DNA from: DASUGM01 sp036274055 | GTDB lineage: Bacteria > Acidobacteriota > Vicinamibacteria > Vicinamibacterales > SCN-69-37 | Direction: 5' to 3' | NCBI GenBank assembly: GCA_036274055.1 | Contig: DASUGM010000007.1 | Span: 1 to 30,978 of the forward strand | Length of the DNA stretch: 30,978 nt | Shown: positions 1 through 8,164 of the stretch, piece by piece | How positions within the stretch are numbered: the first letter of the stretch is position 1 | Layout of the letters: each line of letters starts with the position of its first letter | Position numbers and translations under genes: made by a program | Notes under the pieces: generated by a model | The model's input: the letters and a program-made list of their open reading frames with translations, nothing else | Databases searched by the model: none | Told to the model about the DNA's origin: nothing

Positions 1-75
1 CTTCTCCCTGTTGATTCGCTCTTGGCAACCGCTTTTCACTCAGCCCGCCGCGTGTCATTCTTCAGGCAGGAACCC

Positions 76-789
76 ATGAAACTCAGATCTCATCTCCTCG
101 TCCCGGTTTGCCTCCTTGCGCTGACCGCCTCGGCTCTTGCCCAGAACGCCGTCGACGATCTGATCGCGAAGAACCTCGCCGCGAAGGGCGGGCTCGAGAA
201 GCTGAAGTCGATCACGTCGATGAAGCAGATCAGCAAGATGACCACCCAGGGCACCGAAGCGACCATCACCGTCTACAGCAAGCGCCCCAACCTGCAGCGA
301 CAGGAGGTCAGGATCGCCGGGCAGACGGTCACCAACGGCTTCGACGGCGAAGTGTCCTGGATCATCAACCCCTTGTCCGGCATGAACCGGCCGATCGTCG
401 TCACCGGCGCGCAGGCCGACGTCATCCGCGAGCAGGCGGCATTCGACGGCCCGCTGGTCGACTACCAGGCACGCGGGAGCAAGGTGTTGTTGAGCGGCAT
501 CGAGACGATCGGCGATCAAAAAGTCCAGCACCTGCAGGTCATCGACCGCTCCCAGCACGCGCAGCACATCTACCTCGACGCCGAGACCAATCTCGAGACC
601 AAGATCGTGTCAATCCTCGACGGCCGGAAGTTCGAGCAGGAACTATCCGATTACCGTGAGGTCGAGGGTGTGAAGTTTCCGTTCACGATCAAGATGTCGG
701 TCGACGGCGTGGTGCAGTCGCAGATCAGCGTGCAATCGGTGGAGTTCAACGTCAAGATCGACGACGCGATGTTCAAGGCCGTCAAGTAG
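76..789 (+). CDS. Secreted LolA-like (outer-membrane lipoprotein-sorting fold) protein
   Basis: The 237-residue product starts with a signal peptide: MKLR, a hydrophobic stretch, then an ASALAQ cleavage site near residue 22. The mature part consists of alternating beta-rich segments typical of the LolA/LolB-like fold that binds lipid or hydrophobic ligands in the periplasm. The phrases YSKRPNLQRQEV, GFDGEVSW and EVEGVKFPFTIKMS are characteristic of the COG2834-like proteins common in Acidobacteriota. I chose the ATG at 76 rather than the TTG at 22 because AGGAA lies just upstream and the signal peptide begins there. It ends 15 bases before the AraC-type gene, so the two may be cotranscribed. 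The ligand is unknown; this is a fold-level assignment, not proof of lipoprotein transport. Confidence 0.72.
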   Translation: MKLRSHLLVPVCLLALTASALAQNAVDDLIAKNLAAKGGLEKLKSITSMKQISKMTTQGTEATITVYSKRPNLQRQEVRIAGQTVTNGFDGEVSWIINPLSGMNRPIVVTGAQADVIREQAAFDGPLVDYQARGSKVLLSGIETIGDQKVQHLQVIDRSQHAQHIYLDAETNLETKIVSILDGRKFEQELSDYREVEGVKFPFTIKMSVDGVVQSQISVQSVEFNVKIDDAMFKAVK

Positions 790-804
790 ACCCAGGCGGA
801 CAAC

Positions 805-1644
805 GTGCACTACGAAGAGCGCGCACCGCACCCGCGGCTGCGTCCATTCGTCGAGGCCTACTGGATCCTGACCGGATCGCCGGAGTCGCCGGCGCTCGAT
901 CCGATCCTTCCCGACGGCCGATCCGAGATCATCATCCACCGCGCCGCGCCGTTTCGCCGGGTGCAGAACGGCAATACGCCGCAACGGCAGCGCTCTCTGC
1001 TCTTCGGCGGCCAGCTGCGCACGCCGACGTTCCTCGTCGCCGACGGCGGCGCCGACATCCTCGGCATCCGCTTCCGGCCGTGCGGTGCATCGATGTTCGT
1101 GCGCGCGCCGCAGACCGAGTTCGTCGACGAGGTCGTCGACGCCGGCGATGCCGTCGCACCGTGGCTGACCGAGACGCTGCGGCGCGCCCAGGAGGCGCCG
1201 ACCAGCGACGGCGCGATCGCAATCGTCGACAGTGCTTTGCTGTCGCGCGCCACCGATCCGCCGCGCGGTTTCGCCGCCGCCAGCGCCGCCGTCGACCGCC
1301 TGCTGGCATCGCGCGGCCAGACCACGATCGAGCAGGTCGCCGCCGACACCGGCCTGAGCCGCCGCCATCTCGAACGCGTCTTCCTCCGCCACGTCGGCGT
1401 CACGCCGAAGTTCTTCGCCCGCATCCAGCGCTTCCAGTCAGCCGTCGACGCGATCGCCCGGGATCCGTGGATCGAGGTCGCGCTCGCCCACGGCTACGCC
1501 GACCAGCCGCATCTCATTCGAGATTTTCGAGAGTTGGGGGGAGCGTCGCCGCAGAGGCTGATGACCAACCTCGGGGAGCTGACGACGTTCTTTACTGAGG
1601 CTTACCGACGGAAGATCAACGTCAACTTTAAACTCGAAACTTAA
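805..1644 (+). CDS. AraC-family transcriptional regulator
   Basis: The 279-residue protein has an N-terminal sensor half (about 1-160), with YWILTGSPESP and LLFGGQLRTP, that resembles the DUF6597 domain often found ahead of AraC helix-turn-helix domains. The C-terminal half (about 170-260) holds two helix-turn-helix segments: TIEQVAADTGLSRRHLERVF, then IEVALAHGYADQPHLIRDFR with the usual G-[FY]-x-D-Q-x-H pattern. It starts with GTG after AGGCGGA at 794-800. The last seven codons (VNFKLET) and the stop lie inside the left arm of the inverted repeat that follows, so the repeat has probably rewritten the C-terminus. Target genes and effector are not evident. Confidence 0.88.
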   Translation: MHYEERAPHPRLRPFVEAYWILTGSPESPALDPILPDGRSEIIIHRAAPFRRVQNGNTPQRQRSLLFGGQLRTPTFLVADGGADILGIRFRPCGASMFVRAPQTEFVDEVVDAGDAVAPWLTETLRRAQEAPTSDGAIAIVDSALLSRATDPPRGFAAASAAVDRLLASRGQTTIEQVAADTGLSRRHLERVFLRHVGVTPKFFARIQRFQSAVDAIARDPWIEVALAHGYADQPHLIRDFRELGGASPQRLMTNLGELTTFFTEAYRRKINVNFKLET

Positions 1645-1750
1645 AACTCGAAACGGCGGTGGCCGGCTTCGCCGGCATCTGTTTTGGGAAACAGACGCGA
1701 GCGGAGCGAGCCACCACCGTTTGAAGTTTCAAGTTTTCAGTTTCGAGTTG
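1624..1750. repeat. Long inverted repeat between convergent genes (7-base word ACTCGAA)
   Basis: The left arm (about 1624-1662) is built from ACTCGAA, ACTTAAA, ACTCGAA and ends in CGGCGGTGGC. The right arm (about 1710-1750) is its imperfect reverse complement. The interior holds smaller hairpins, including GGCCGGC-TTC-GCCGGC and TCTGTTT-TGGG-AAACAGA. It sits between the stops of the AraC gene and the response regulator, overlapping the former by about 21 bases. It could act as a bidirectional terminator, but it lacks a clean U-tract. Confidence 0.85.
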
Positions 1751-1756
1751 CCTAGA

Positions 1757-2551
1757 CTAGAGCGGTTTCCCGAGCCGTTCCTGCAGCTTTTCACGATAGC
1801 CCCGACTCAACGTCAGCCTGGTTCCATTCCGGAGAATGACCACGTACTCGCCGTTGAACCACGGCTGCAGTTCCTTGATCCGCTCGATGTTGACGATGTG
1901 CGAGCGGTGGATGCGGAAGAACGTCTCGGGGTTGAGCCGCGCTTCAATCGAGTTCATCGTCTCGCGGAGCAGGTGGCCGTCCTGGCCGACGTGCAGGCGG
2001 ACGTAGTTGCCGGCAGCTTCGATCCAGTCGATCTCCTCGGCGCGGAGGAAGAACAGGCGGCCGCCAGACTTGACGACGAGGCGATCGGTGCGGGCCGCGG
2101 GGCGATCCGATTTCAGATCGCGCACCAGCGCGAGCAGGCGGCGGCCGAGATCGCGGGTCTCCTGGTTGTCGATCTGGCTGCGGACGCGCTTGAGCGCGCC
2201 GTGGAAGCGCTCCTGATCGAACGGCTTGAGCAGGTAGTCGAGCGCCTGCACCTCGAACGCGCGCAGCGCGTGCTGATCGTAGGCGGTCACGAACACGACC
2301 GGCGGCATGCGCTCGGCGCCGACCGTCTGAATCACCTCGAAGCCGTCGAGCTTCGGCATCTGGACGTCGAGGAAGACCAGGTCCGGCGACTGGCCGAGGA
2401 TGGTCTCGACGGCCTCGACGCCGTCCTTGGCCTCGCCGACGATCTCGACGTCCCCTTCGGTGTCGAGCAGCGAGCGCATCCGCTCGCGCGCGAGCGGCTC
2501 GTCATCGACGATGACGGTGCGGATAGTGCGGGCGGCAGTCGGGGTATCCAT
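1757..2551 (-). CDS. LytTR-family response regulator
   Basis: The 264-residue protein has a receiver domain (about 11-125) with the acidic pair D16-D17, phosphoacceptor D62 in FLDVQMP, T89 and K109 (YLLKPF). A LytTR DNA-binding domain (about 155-260) follows, with DWIEAAGNYVRLH, FFRIHRSHIVNI and the final LSRGYREKLQERL. ATG 2551 is preceded on the minus strand by AAGAAGGA, which settles the start against much longer upstream reading. It lies 17 bases after the histidine kinase gene, with which it forms a LytS/LytR-type two-component operon. Such pairs commonly control membrane, cell-wall or uptake genes; the target here is not visible. Confidence 0.95.
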   Translation of the reverse strand: MDTPTAARTIRTVIVDDEPLARERMRSLLDTEGDVEIVGEAKDGVEAVETILGQSPDLVFLDVQMPKLDGFEVIQTVGAERMPPVVFVTAYDQHALRAFEVQALDYLLKPFDQERFHGALKRVRSQIDNQETRDLGRRLLALVRDLKSDRPAARTDRLVVKSGGRLFFLRAEEIDWIEAAGNYVRLHVGQDGHLLRETMNSIEARLNPETFFRIHRSHIVNIERIKELQPWFNGEYVVILRNGTRLTLSRGYREKLQERLGKPL

Positions 2552-2568
2552 ACGTCCTTCTTGAGCAA

Positions 2569-3711
2569 TCATGCGACGAACTCCGCAATGGAAATGGCGG
2601 CCGGTTCCTGACGGTACGGGATGCCCACCAGGACAGTGAAGCCGTTGGGATGGCGCTGAAACTCGAAGCGGTAGCGCGAGCCGAACTGGTGCGTCAGGCG
2701 CGCGCGTGTGTTCGACACGCCGATGCCGGTCGAGAGCGCCGCCATCGCGCGCTCGTTCGGTCCGGATCCAGTGTCGTCGACGGTCATGATCAACATCTCG
2801 CCGTCGCGGCGGGCGCCGATCGCGACCCGGCCGGGCCGGCCGCTCGGCGCGATGCCGTGCTTGATCGCGTTTTCGACCAGCGGCTGCAGCACCAGGGCCG
2901 GCACCGCGGCGTCGAGGACGTCGGCGTCGACATCGAATTCGATCGCGAGGCGATCGCCCATCCGGACCTGCTCGATCGAGGCGTACTTCTCGAGGAATTC
3001 CATCTCTTCGAACAGCCGGATTTCCGGACGCGTCACCGAGTCGAGGGTCAGCCGCAGCAGGTCGCTCAGCCGCGACAGCATCCGATCGGCGGCCTGGACG
3101 TCGCGGTGCATCAACGCCGAGATCGCGTGCAGCGTGTTGAAGAGAAAGTGCGGGTGCAGTTGATGCTGCAGCATCTGCAGCTGCGACTCGACCAGCCGGG
3201 TCTCGAGCTGCGCTTCGTGCAGCGCCCGCTGCTGCGCCTCGGAGTGATAGAACGCCGCGTGCGCGATGCCGACGATGGCCGCGCCGGTGGTGATTTCCCA
3301 GTCGATGGTCGCCGACATCTCGATCGGGAAAGCGCGCCAGATCGTCGGCAGCCACTCGAACCCGGGGTACTGATCGGGCGCCGGTCGCACCACCCAGTAC
3401 CATTTGGCGAACGTCTGCGAGAACGACTGCAACGCGACGTGCGTGAGCGCGGCGGCGACGACCGCGGCGATGTGGGCGGGCACGGCGATACGCGGCGCGC
3501 GGTCGAGCCGGAGGCGTGCCGAGAGAATCACCAGCGGCACGGCCAGCACGACCCAGCCGTACCAGAACGAGGCGTTGAGCAGCGCCAGCCGCCACGGGAC
3601 CGGGTCGAATCCGCGGGCGCTTTCGGCCTGATAGGCGAGGGCCGCCGAAAAGGCGGACGCCAGCGCGGCCGCCAGGAAAACGACGCCCAGAACACGTGCC
3701 CGGGAACGCAT
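2569..3711 (-). CDS. LytS-type sensor histidine kinase (His_kinase family)
   Basis: The 380-residue protein has an N-terminal membrane sensor with about four hydrophobic segments (near 8-27, 45-65, 78-97 and 135-155). A short coiled linker follows, then the His_kinase motif HQLHPHFLFNTLHAI, in which H186 of HPHFLFN is the usual phosphorylated residue. The C-terminal ATPase domain has the N box LVENAIKHG (N281), DDTGSG and GIGVSNTRARL. It is the partner of the LytTR regulator immediately downstream. The start at ATG 3711 is supported by a promoter, TTGACT-17 bases-GATAGT, whose -10 box ends only 6 bases before the ATG; no Shine-Dalgarno sequence is present, so the mRNA may be leaderless. Longer in-frame starts would run through the inverted repeat at 3786-3967. 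Confidence 0.93.
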   Translation of the reverse strand: MRSRARVLGVVFLAAALASAFSAALAYQAESARGFDPVPWRLALLNASFWYGWVVLAVPLVILSARLRLDRAPRIAVPAHIAAVVAAALTHVALQSFSQTFAKWYWVVRPAPDQYPGFEWLPTIWRAFPIEMSATIDWEITTGAAIVGIAHAAFYHSEAQQRALHEAQLETRLVESQLQMLQHQLHPHFLFNTLHAISALMHRDVQAADRMLSRLSDLLRLTLDSVTRPEIRLFEEMEFLEKYASIEQVRMGDRLAIEFDVDADVLDAAVPALVLQPLVENAIKHGIAPSGRPGRVAIGARRDGEMLIMTVDDTGSGPNERAMAALSTGIGVSNTRARLTHQFGSRYRFEFQRHPNGFTVLVGIPYRQEPAAISIAEFVA

Positions 3712-3717
3712 CAACTC

Positions 3718-3746
3718 ACTATCTAGGGGGGTTAGACGCGAGTCAA
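3718..3746 (-). promoter_or_regulatory. Sigma-70-like promoter of the histidine kinase operon
   Basis: On the minus strand a -35 box TTGACT (3746-3741), a 17-base spacer and a -10 box GATAGT (3723-3718) are seen. Only six bases separate the -10 box from ATG 3711. A start of transcription at or next to the A of the ATG would give a leaderless mRNA. Confidence 0.6.
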
Positions 3747-3785
3747 CGGCATTGGTACCGGGGCTGGGATGAACGGGGGCCTTGC

Positions 3786-3967
3786 CATCGGCGATGGGCG
3801 ATCGGGTGATCGAGCCATGGCAGAGCATCGGGCGATGGGCGATCGGGCGAAGGCCGTCCCGCGAGTTCTCCGACACGAGTCGCACAGCGCTCAGCACGGC
3901 CTTCGCCCGATCAGCGATCGCCCATGCTCTGCCATGGCTCGATCACCCGATCGCCCATCGCCGATGG
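3786..3967. repeat. Long inverted repeat, GGGCGATC family, copy 1
   Basis: The left arm 3786-3857 and right arm 3896-3967 are near-perfect reverse complements of about 72 bases, separated by a 38-base loop. The arms are made of an approximately 8-base word (GGGCGATC, GGGTGATC and variants) plus a conserved block, CATGGCAGAGCAT. The element fills most of the 324-base gap between the divergent histidine kinase and speA starts. Nothing else is visible in that gap except promoter boxes at its two edges. A related copy lies at 8921-9102. Confidence 0.93.
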
Positions 3968-4022
3968 CGCGGCGATGGCGCGGCGCGGCGTCGAGCGCCG
4001 CGCGGATCTCCTGTTTTTTCTG

Positions 4023-4028
4023 TATGAT
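4023..4028 (+). promoter_or_regulatory. Putative -10 box of speA
   Basis: TATGAT matches five of six consensus positions and lies seven bases before GTG 4036. No -35 match is seen at the expected distance, and no Shine-Dalgarno sequence precedes the start. The placement would give a leaderless transcript. Confidence 0.35.
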
Positions 4029-4035
4029 GCCCTGC

Positions 4036-5982
4036 GTGAGCACGACGAGCCGTGTAACGCGCGCGTGGCGTCAGGGCGACCCCTGGACCGTCACCGACGC
4101 ATCGGAACTTTACGAGATCGATCGCTGGGGCAAGGGTTACTTTTCAATCGGGCCCAATGGCCACGTCCGGGTCCATGCCACCAAGGAGACCGAGCGCTCC
4201 ATCGACCTCAAACAGCTCGTCGATCACCTGCAATTGCGAGGGATCGGCCTGCCGATCCTGATCCGCTTCCGCGACATCCTCCGGCAGCGGCTGGCGGACA
4301 TTCACGGCGCCTTCCAGGCCGCGATCACGCAGCACCAGTACGACGGCAAGTACTTCTGCGTCTATCCGATCAAGGTCAACCAGCAGCGCCAGGTCGTCGA
4401 AGAAGTTCTCGACTTCGGCCGCCCGCACGGCTTTGGCCTCGAGGCCGGCTCGAAACCTGAACTCCTCGCCGTGATGGCGATGGCGGACAACAACACGCCG
4501 ATCATCTGCAACGGCTTCAAGGACGCGGAGTTCATCGAGACGGCGATGCTCGCCCAGAAAATGGGTCGGCAGATCATCCCGGTCGTCGAGAAGTACACCG
4601 AGCTCGGTCTCGTGCTCGAGTACGCGCGCAAAGTCGGCGTCCGGCCGAACATCGGGATGCGCGTCAAGCTGGCGGCGCGCGGCGGCGGCCGCTGGCAGTC
4701 GTCGGGCGGCTACCGCTCGAAGTTCGGCCTCACCGTCGCCGAGGTCCGGCACGGCCTCGACGAGCTGAAGTCGTTCGGGATGCAGGATTGCTTCAAGCTC
4801 CTGCACTTCCATCTCGGCAGTCAGATTCCCAACATCCGCATCGTCAAAGGCGCGCTCAACGAAGCGGCGCGCATCTACACCGAGCTGGTGAAGGACGGCG
4901 CCGGCCTCGAATACCTCGACGTCGGCGGCGGACTCGGCGTCGATTACGACGGATCGCAGACCAACTTCGAGTCGAGCGTCAACTACACGCTCGAGGAATA
5001 CGCCAACGACGTCGTCTACCACATCCAGACGGTGTGCGATGACGCGGGCGTCAAGCACCCGACGATCGTGTCGGAGAGCGGCCGCGCCGTCGTCGCCTAC
5101 CACAGCGTGCTGATCTTCAACGTTCTGGGCGTCGCCGGGTTCGGCGAGGAAGAGATCCCGCAGAACGACAGCGCCGAAGACTACGAGCAGCCGATCATCG
5201 ACCTGAAAGAGACCTACGCGAATCTCACCGCGCGCAACGCGCTCGAGAGCTATCACGACGCGCAGCAGGCGCTCGACATGGCGCTCAACCTGTTCAACGG
5301 CGGCTACCTGCCGCTCGGTCAGCGCTGCCTTGCCGAGACGCTGTACTGGGCGATCTCGGCGAAACTCCGCAAGCTCGTCGCCGCGATGGACGAAGTGCCC
5401 GAAGATCTCCAGGGTCTCGACGACGCGCTGGCGGACACGTATTTCTGCAATTTCTCGCTGTTCCAGTCGATCCCCGATTCGTGGGCGATCAAGCAGTTGT
5501 TTCCGGTGATGCCGATCCATCGCCTCAACGAAAACCCGACCCGGCAGGCGGTGCTCGGCGACATCACGTGCGACTCGGACGGCAAGATCGATCAGTTCAT
5601 CGATCGGCGCGACGTCAAACGCACGCTGGCGCTGCATCCGTTCACCGGCGAGCCCTACTACCTCGGCGTGTTTCTCGTCGGCGCGTATCAGGAAATCCTC
5701 GGCGACCTGCACAACCTGTTCGGCGACACGCATGCGGTGCACGTCAGCCTCGACGCCACCGGCAACGTCATGCTCGAGTCGGTGATCAAAGGCGACACCG
5801 TGCGCGAGGTCCTCGACTACGTCGAGTTCGACGCCGACATGCTGGTGCGCAAAGTCCGCGACTCGGTCGAGGCGGCGGTGCGCGAAGGCCGGATTGACTT
5901 CGAGGAATCCGGCCGGTTGCTCCGGTTCTACGAGGACGGGCTGCACGGGTACACCTACCTCGAGGATCCCAGCGAGCGCTGA
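4036..5982 (+). CDS. speA: Biosynthetic arginine decarboxylase (PLP-dependent, fold III)
   Basis: It converts arginine to agmatine, the first step of the agmatine route to putrescine and spermidine. At 648 residues it is close to the length of E. coli SpeA (about 658). Visible motifs are the PLP-binding lysine K113 in VYPIKVNQ, LEAGSKPELLAVM, HFHLGSQ in the barrel, GGGLGVDYDG (297-306), SESGRAVVAYHS, and the C-terminal TCDSDGKID with catalytic C512. The start is uncertain: GTG 4036 fits the -10-like box at 4023-4028, while ATG 4024 or 4027 would add three or four residues. Longer versions would translate the inverted repeat. The glycosyltransferase gene follows after 32 bases and is probably cotranscribed. 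No agmatinase or deiminase gene is in the window. Confidence 0.96.
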   Translation: MSTTSRVTRAWRQGDPWTVTDASELYEIDRWGKGYFSIGPNGHVRVHATKETERSIDLKQLVDHLQLRGIGLPILIRFRDILRQRLADIHGAFQAAITQHQYDGKYFCVYPIKVNQQRQVVEEVLDFGRPHGFGLEAGSKPELLAVMAMADNNTPIICNGFKDAEFIETAMLAQKMGRQIIPVVEKYTELGLVLEYARKVGVRPNIGMRVKLAARGGGRWQSSGGYRSKFGLTVAEVRHGLDELKSFGMQDCFKLLHFHLGSQIPNIRIVKGALNEAARIYTELVKDGAGLEYLDVGGGLGVDYDGSQTNFESSVNYTLEEYANDVVYHIQTVCDDAGVKHPTIVSESGRAVVAYHSVLIFNVLGVAGFGEEEIPQNDSAEDYEQPIIDLKETYANLTARNALESYHDAQQALDMALNLFNGGYLPLGQRCLAETLYWAISAKLRKLVAAMDEVPEDLQGLDDALADTYFCNFSLFQSIPDSWAIKQLFPVMPIHRLNENPTRQAVLGDITCDSDGKIDQFIDRRDVKRTLALHPFTGEPYYLGVFLVGAYQEILGDLHNLFGDTHAVHVSLDATGNVMLESVIKGDTVREVLDYVEFDADMLVRKVRDSVEAAVREGRIDFEESGRLLRFYEDGLHGYTYLEDPSER

Positions 5983-6014
5983 GCCGCTGGAGCCGTCACC
6001 AGAAAACCGCTCCG

Positions 6015-6722
6015 GTGAAGCTGTCGATCGTCATTCCGGCCTACAACGAGCGGCGAACCATCGCCGATCTCATCGCCGCCGTGCACGCGGTGCAACTCGC
6101 CGACATCGTCAAGGAAATCATCATCGTCGATGACGGCTCGACCGACGGCACGCGCGACCTGCTGCGTGACCTGGACGGCCGCGACGGCGTTCGAGTGCTC
6201 TTACAGCCGAAAAACTGCGGCAAAGGCGCGGCGGTGACCCGCGGCTTCAAGGAAGCGAGCGGCGACGTCATCCTGATCCAGGACGCCGACCTCGAGTACG
6301 AGCCGCGCGACTATCCGGTGCTGCTCCAGCCGATCATCGAAGGCAAGGCCGACGTCGTCTACGGGTCGCGCTTTCTCGGCGGTGCGCGCGGCCACCGCGT
6401 GCTCTACTTCTGGCATTCGGTCGGCAACCACGTGCTGACGTTGATCTCGAACGCGATCACCGACCTCAACCTCACCGACATGGAGACCTGCTACAAGGCG
6501 ATGCGGCGCGAAGTGGCGTCGCGCCTCGATCTCCAGTCGCAGCGGTTCGGCATCGAACCGGAGATCACCTGCAAAGTCGCCCGCCTCGGTGTCCGGATCT
6601 ACGAAGTGCCGATTTCCTACCACGGCCGGACCTACGCGGAGGGCAAGAAGATCGGCCTCAAGGACGCGTTTCAGGCGCTGTGGACGTTGATTCGGTACTC
6701 GCGCTGGCGGCCGAAGAACTAG
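6015..6722 (+). CDS. Family 2 glycosyltransferase, polyprenol-phosphate sugar transferase type
   Basis: The 235-residue soluble GT-A enzyme resembles dolichol-/undecaprenyl-phosphate mannose or glucose synthases. Motifs seen: IVIPAYNER at the N-terminus, the nucleotide-binding IIIVDDGSTDGT (D39-D40), KGAAVTRGF, the metal-binding DADLEYEP (D90, D92), VVYGSRF and the acceptor-side NLTDMETCYKA. No C-terminal membrane segments are present, unlike the GtrB branch, so it should be cytosolic or peripheral. It begins with GTG and has no clear Shine-Dalgarno sequence. Position 32 bases after speA suggests readthrough from that gene. Donor and acceptor cannot be read from sequence. Confidence 0.9.
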   Translation: MKLSIVIPAYNERRTIADLIAAVHAVQLADIVKEIIIVDDGSTDGTRDLLRDLDGRDGVRVLLQPKNCGKGAAVTRGFKEASGDVILIQDADLEYEPRDYPVLLQPIIEGKADVVYGSRFLGGARGHRVLYFWHSVGNHVLTLISNAITDLNLTDMETCYKAMRREVASRLDLQSQRFGIEPEITCKVARLGVRIYEVPISYHGRTYAEGKKIGLKDAFQALWTLIRYSRWRPKN

Positions 6723-6724
6723 AC

Positions 6725-6897
6725 CGGTACGCGGGTACGCGGGTACGTCAGGGACGCGAGGACCTCGAACGCGACTTCGCGGTGCCGACTTTCCTTGGCA
6801 AGAGCAAGAAAACCTGACGCACTGAAAACGGAATGTTGGCCAGCGAAAGCTCGTTCGACGTCCCCGCGTCCCTGACGTACCTGCGTACTAGCGTACC
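6725..6897. repeat. Long inverted repeat between convergent genes (8-base word GGTACGCG)
   Basis: The left arm (6725-6770) begins with GGTACGCG twice and then GGTACGTCAGGGACGCG. The right arm (6852-6897) is its reverse complement with a few mismatches over 46 bases. About 80 bases lie between them. The right arm covers the last two codons and stop of the minus-strand membrane protein gene, and the left arm starts two bases after the glycosyltransferase stop. Confidence 0.9.
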
Positions 6898-7253
6898 GAT
6901 ATTGGTTTTGCCCTCCCGTACGTCTGCGTCGCATACCCGACGATCAAACCGACGATCATTCCCGGCAGCATGATCTCGACCCAGTAGTGCGAGCCGTCGG
7001 GCTGCGGGATCGCGGCGACCAGGAACGCGAAAAATGCCGAGACCACGACGCCGACGAGCAGGCCCTTGGCGAGCGAGTGCACGCGCACGGCGTACCAGCC
7101 GACCAGCGCGCCGACGATCAGGCCCTTGCACATCGAACCGATGACGATGCCGACGATGTCTGGCGCGGTTTCCGGCGCGGAGATCAATGCGGTCAGGCCA
7201 TCGAAGACGCCAAGCACGCCGCCGAGCAGGGTTCCAAGCAGGGGTTTGTTCAT
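6888..7253 (-). CDS. Small four-helix membrane protein, unknown function
   Basis: The 121-residue protein is mostly hydrophobic, with segments near 4-24, 33-55, 62-82 and 90-108 rich in Gly, Val, Leu and Ile. Glycine-rich helix starts (LLGTLLGGVLGVFDG, GSMCKGLIVGALVGWY) suggest tight packing. I do not recognise the family. Its ATG shares one base with the stop of the kinase gene (TGATG), so translation is likely coupled to the kinase. The last codons and TAG lie within the right arm of the inverted repeat. It is plausibly a substrate or accessory partner of the kinase, by context only. Confidence 0.75.
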   Translation of the reverse strand: MNKPLLGTLLGGVLGVFDGLTALISAPETAPDIVGIVIGSMCKGLIVGALVGWYAVRVHSLAKGLLVGVVVSAFFAFLVAAIPQPDGSHYWVEIMLPGMIVGLIVGYATQTYGRAKPISVR

Positions 7254-8164
7254 CACGGGATCCTTTGAAAGAAGGCCAACAGCGCGCGCATCAGCAGATA
7301 CGCCGCAATCAAGAACACGAGAGTCTGATATTTCGTGAACCACAAGCCCGCGCGTTCCAGCAGGGTGTCGCGATGCGCCGACACCGGCAGTCCGGCGCGG
7401 TAGCGCGACAGGTCGGCGACCAGGTCCGCGGCGTTCGCATACCGATCGTGCGGGTCCGGTTGCGCGCATTTGTCGGCAATGGCGCGGAGCCGCCGTGGCA
7501 CCGCCGCGTCCCCCAGAATCCAGGTCAGCAGCGCGCCGAGGGCGAAGATGTCCGCGGCCGGCTCAGCCGTGGCGCTGTCGCCGCGCTGCAGCTCCGGGGC
7601 CATGAATCCCGGCGTACCAACGCGGATTCCCGGCGACTCGATCAGGTCGACCAATCGCGCGACGCCCCAGTCGAGGACCAGGACTTCGCCGAAACGGCCG
7701 ACCATGACGTTGGCCGGCTGTAAGTCGCGATGCACGACACCGCTGTCCTGCGCGAACGCGACCGTCTCGGCGATCCGCACAAACACCGCGAGCCGATCGG
7801 CCTCGGTCGCGAGCGCCGGCGCCCGCGCGGCGAGCGTCTCGCCGTGCACGAGCTTCATCACGTAGTAGAGCCGGCCGTCGTCGAGCACGCCGGCGTCGTG
7901 CACCGGCACAATGCCCGGATGTTCGAGCCGCGCCAGCACCCGCGCTTCCAGGCGCAGGCGCTCCTCGAGCCCGTCATCCGGAACGAGCGCGTTCGAAACT
8001 TTGATCGCGACTTCGCGCTCGAGCACGGTGTCGTAGGCGGCGTAGACGGTGCCCATCCCGCCGCGGCCAACCGGCCGCCGGATCTCGTAGCGATCCGAGT
8101 TCAGCTCCGGCCAGGTCGCGACTTCGCGCAACCGGCCGACGACGGCGTCAGACAGCCAGGTCAT
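7253..8164 (-). CDS. Membrane-tethered Ser/Thr protein kinase with short tail
   Basis: The 303-residue protein has a PknB-like kinase domain (about 26-255): glycine loop VGRGGMGTVY, ATP lysine K55 in VAIK, catalytic loop HRDLQPAN (D147, N152), metal-binding DWG (D165), and TPGFMAPE in the activation/P+1 region. The catalytic-loop Lys normally found after HRDL is Gln149, and DFG is DWG. One C-terminal transmembrane helix (about 279-299) is followed by only a few residues, so there is no extracellular sensor domain. It overlaps the upstream sigma-factor gene by four bases (ATGA) and the downstream membrane gene by one, forming a tight three-gene operon. Activity is likely but not certain because of the Gln. 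Confidence 0.92.
   Translation of the reverse strand: MTWLSDAVVGRLREVATWPELNSDRYEIRRPVGRGGMGTVYAAYDTVLEREVAIKVSNALVPDDGLEERLRLEARVLARLEHPGIVPVHDAGVLDDGRLYYVMKLVHGETLAARAPALATEADRLAVFVRIAETVAFAQDSGVVHRDLQPANVMVGRFGEVLVLDWGVARLVDLIESPGIRVGTPGFMAPELQRGDSATAEPAADIFALGALLTWILGDAAVPRRLRAIADKCAQPDPHDRYANAADLVADLSRYRAGLPVSAHRDTLLERAGLWFTKYQTLVFLIAAYLLMRALLAFFQRIP

Noticed and set aside
3910..3925. A GCGATCGC octamer (HIP1-like site)
   Set aside because: It arises from the GGGCGATC word of the hairpin and is not a separately spread motif in this window.
3769..4035. An in-frame extension of speA through the inverted repeat
   Set aside because: It would translate the hairpin into low-complexity Arg/Ser/Pro text unlike any SpeA N-terminus. 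The protein from 4036 already has the normal family length.
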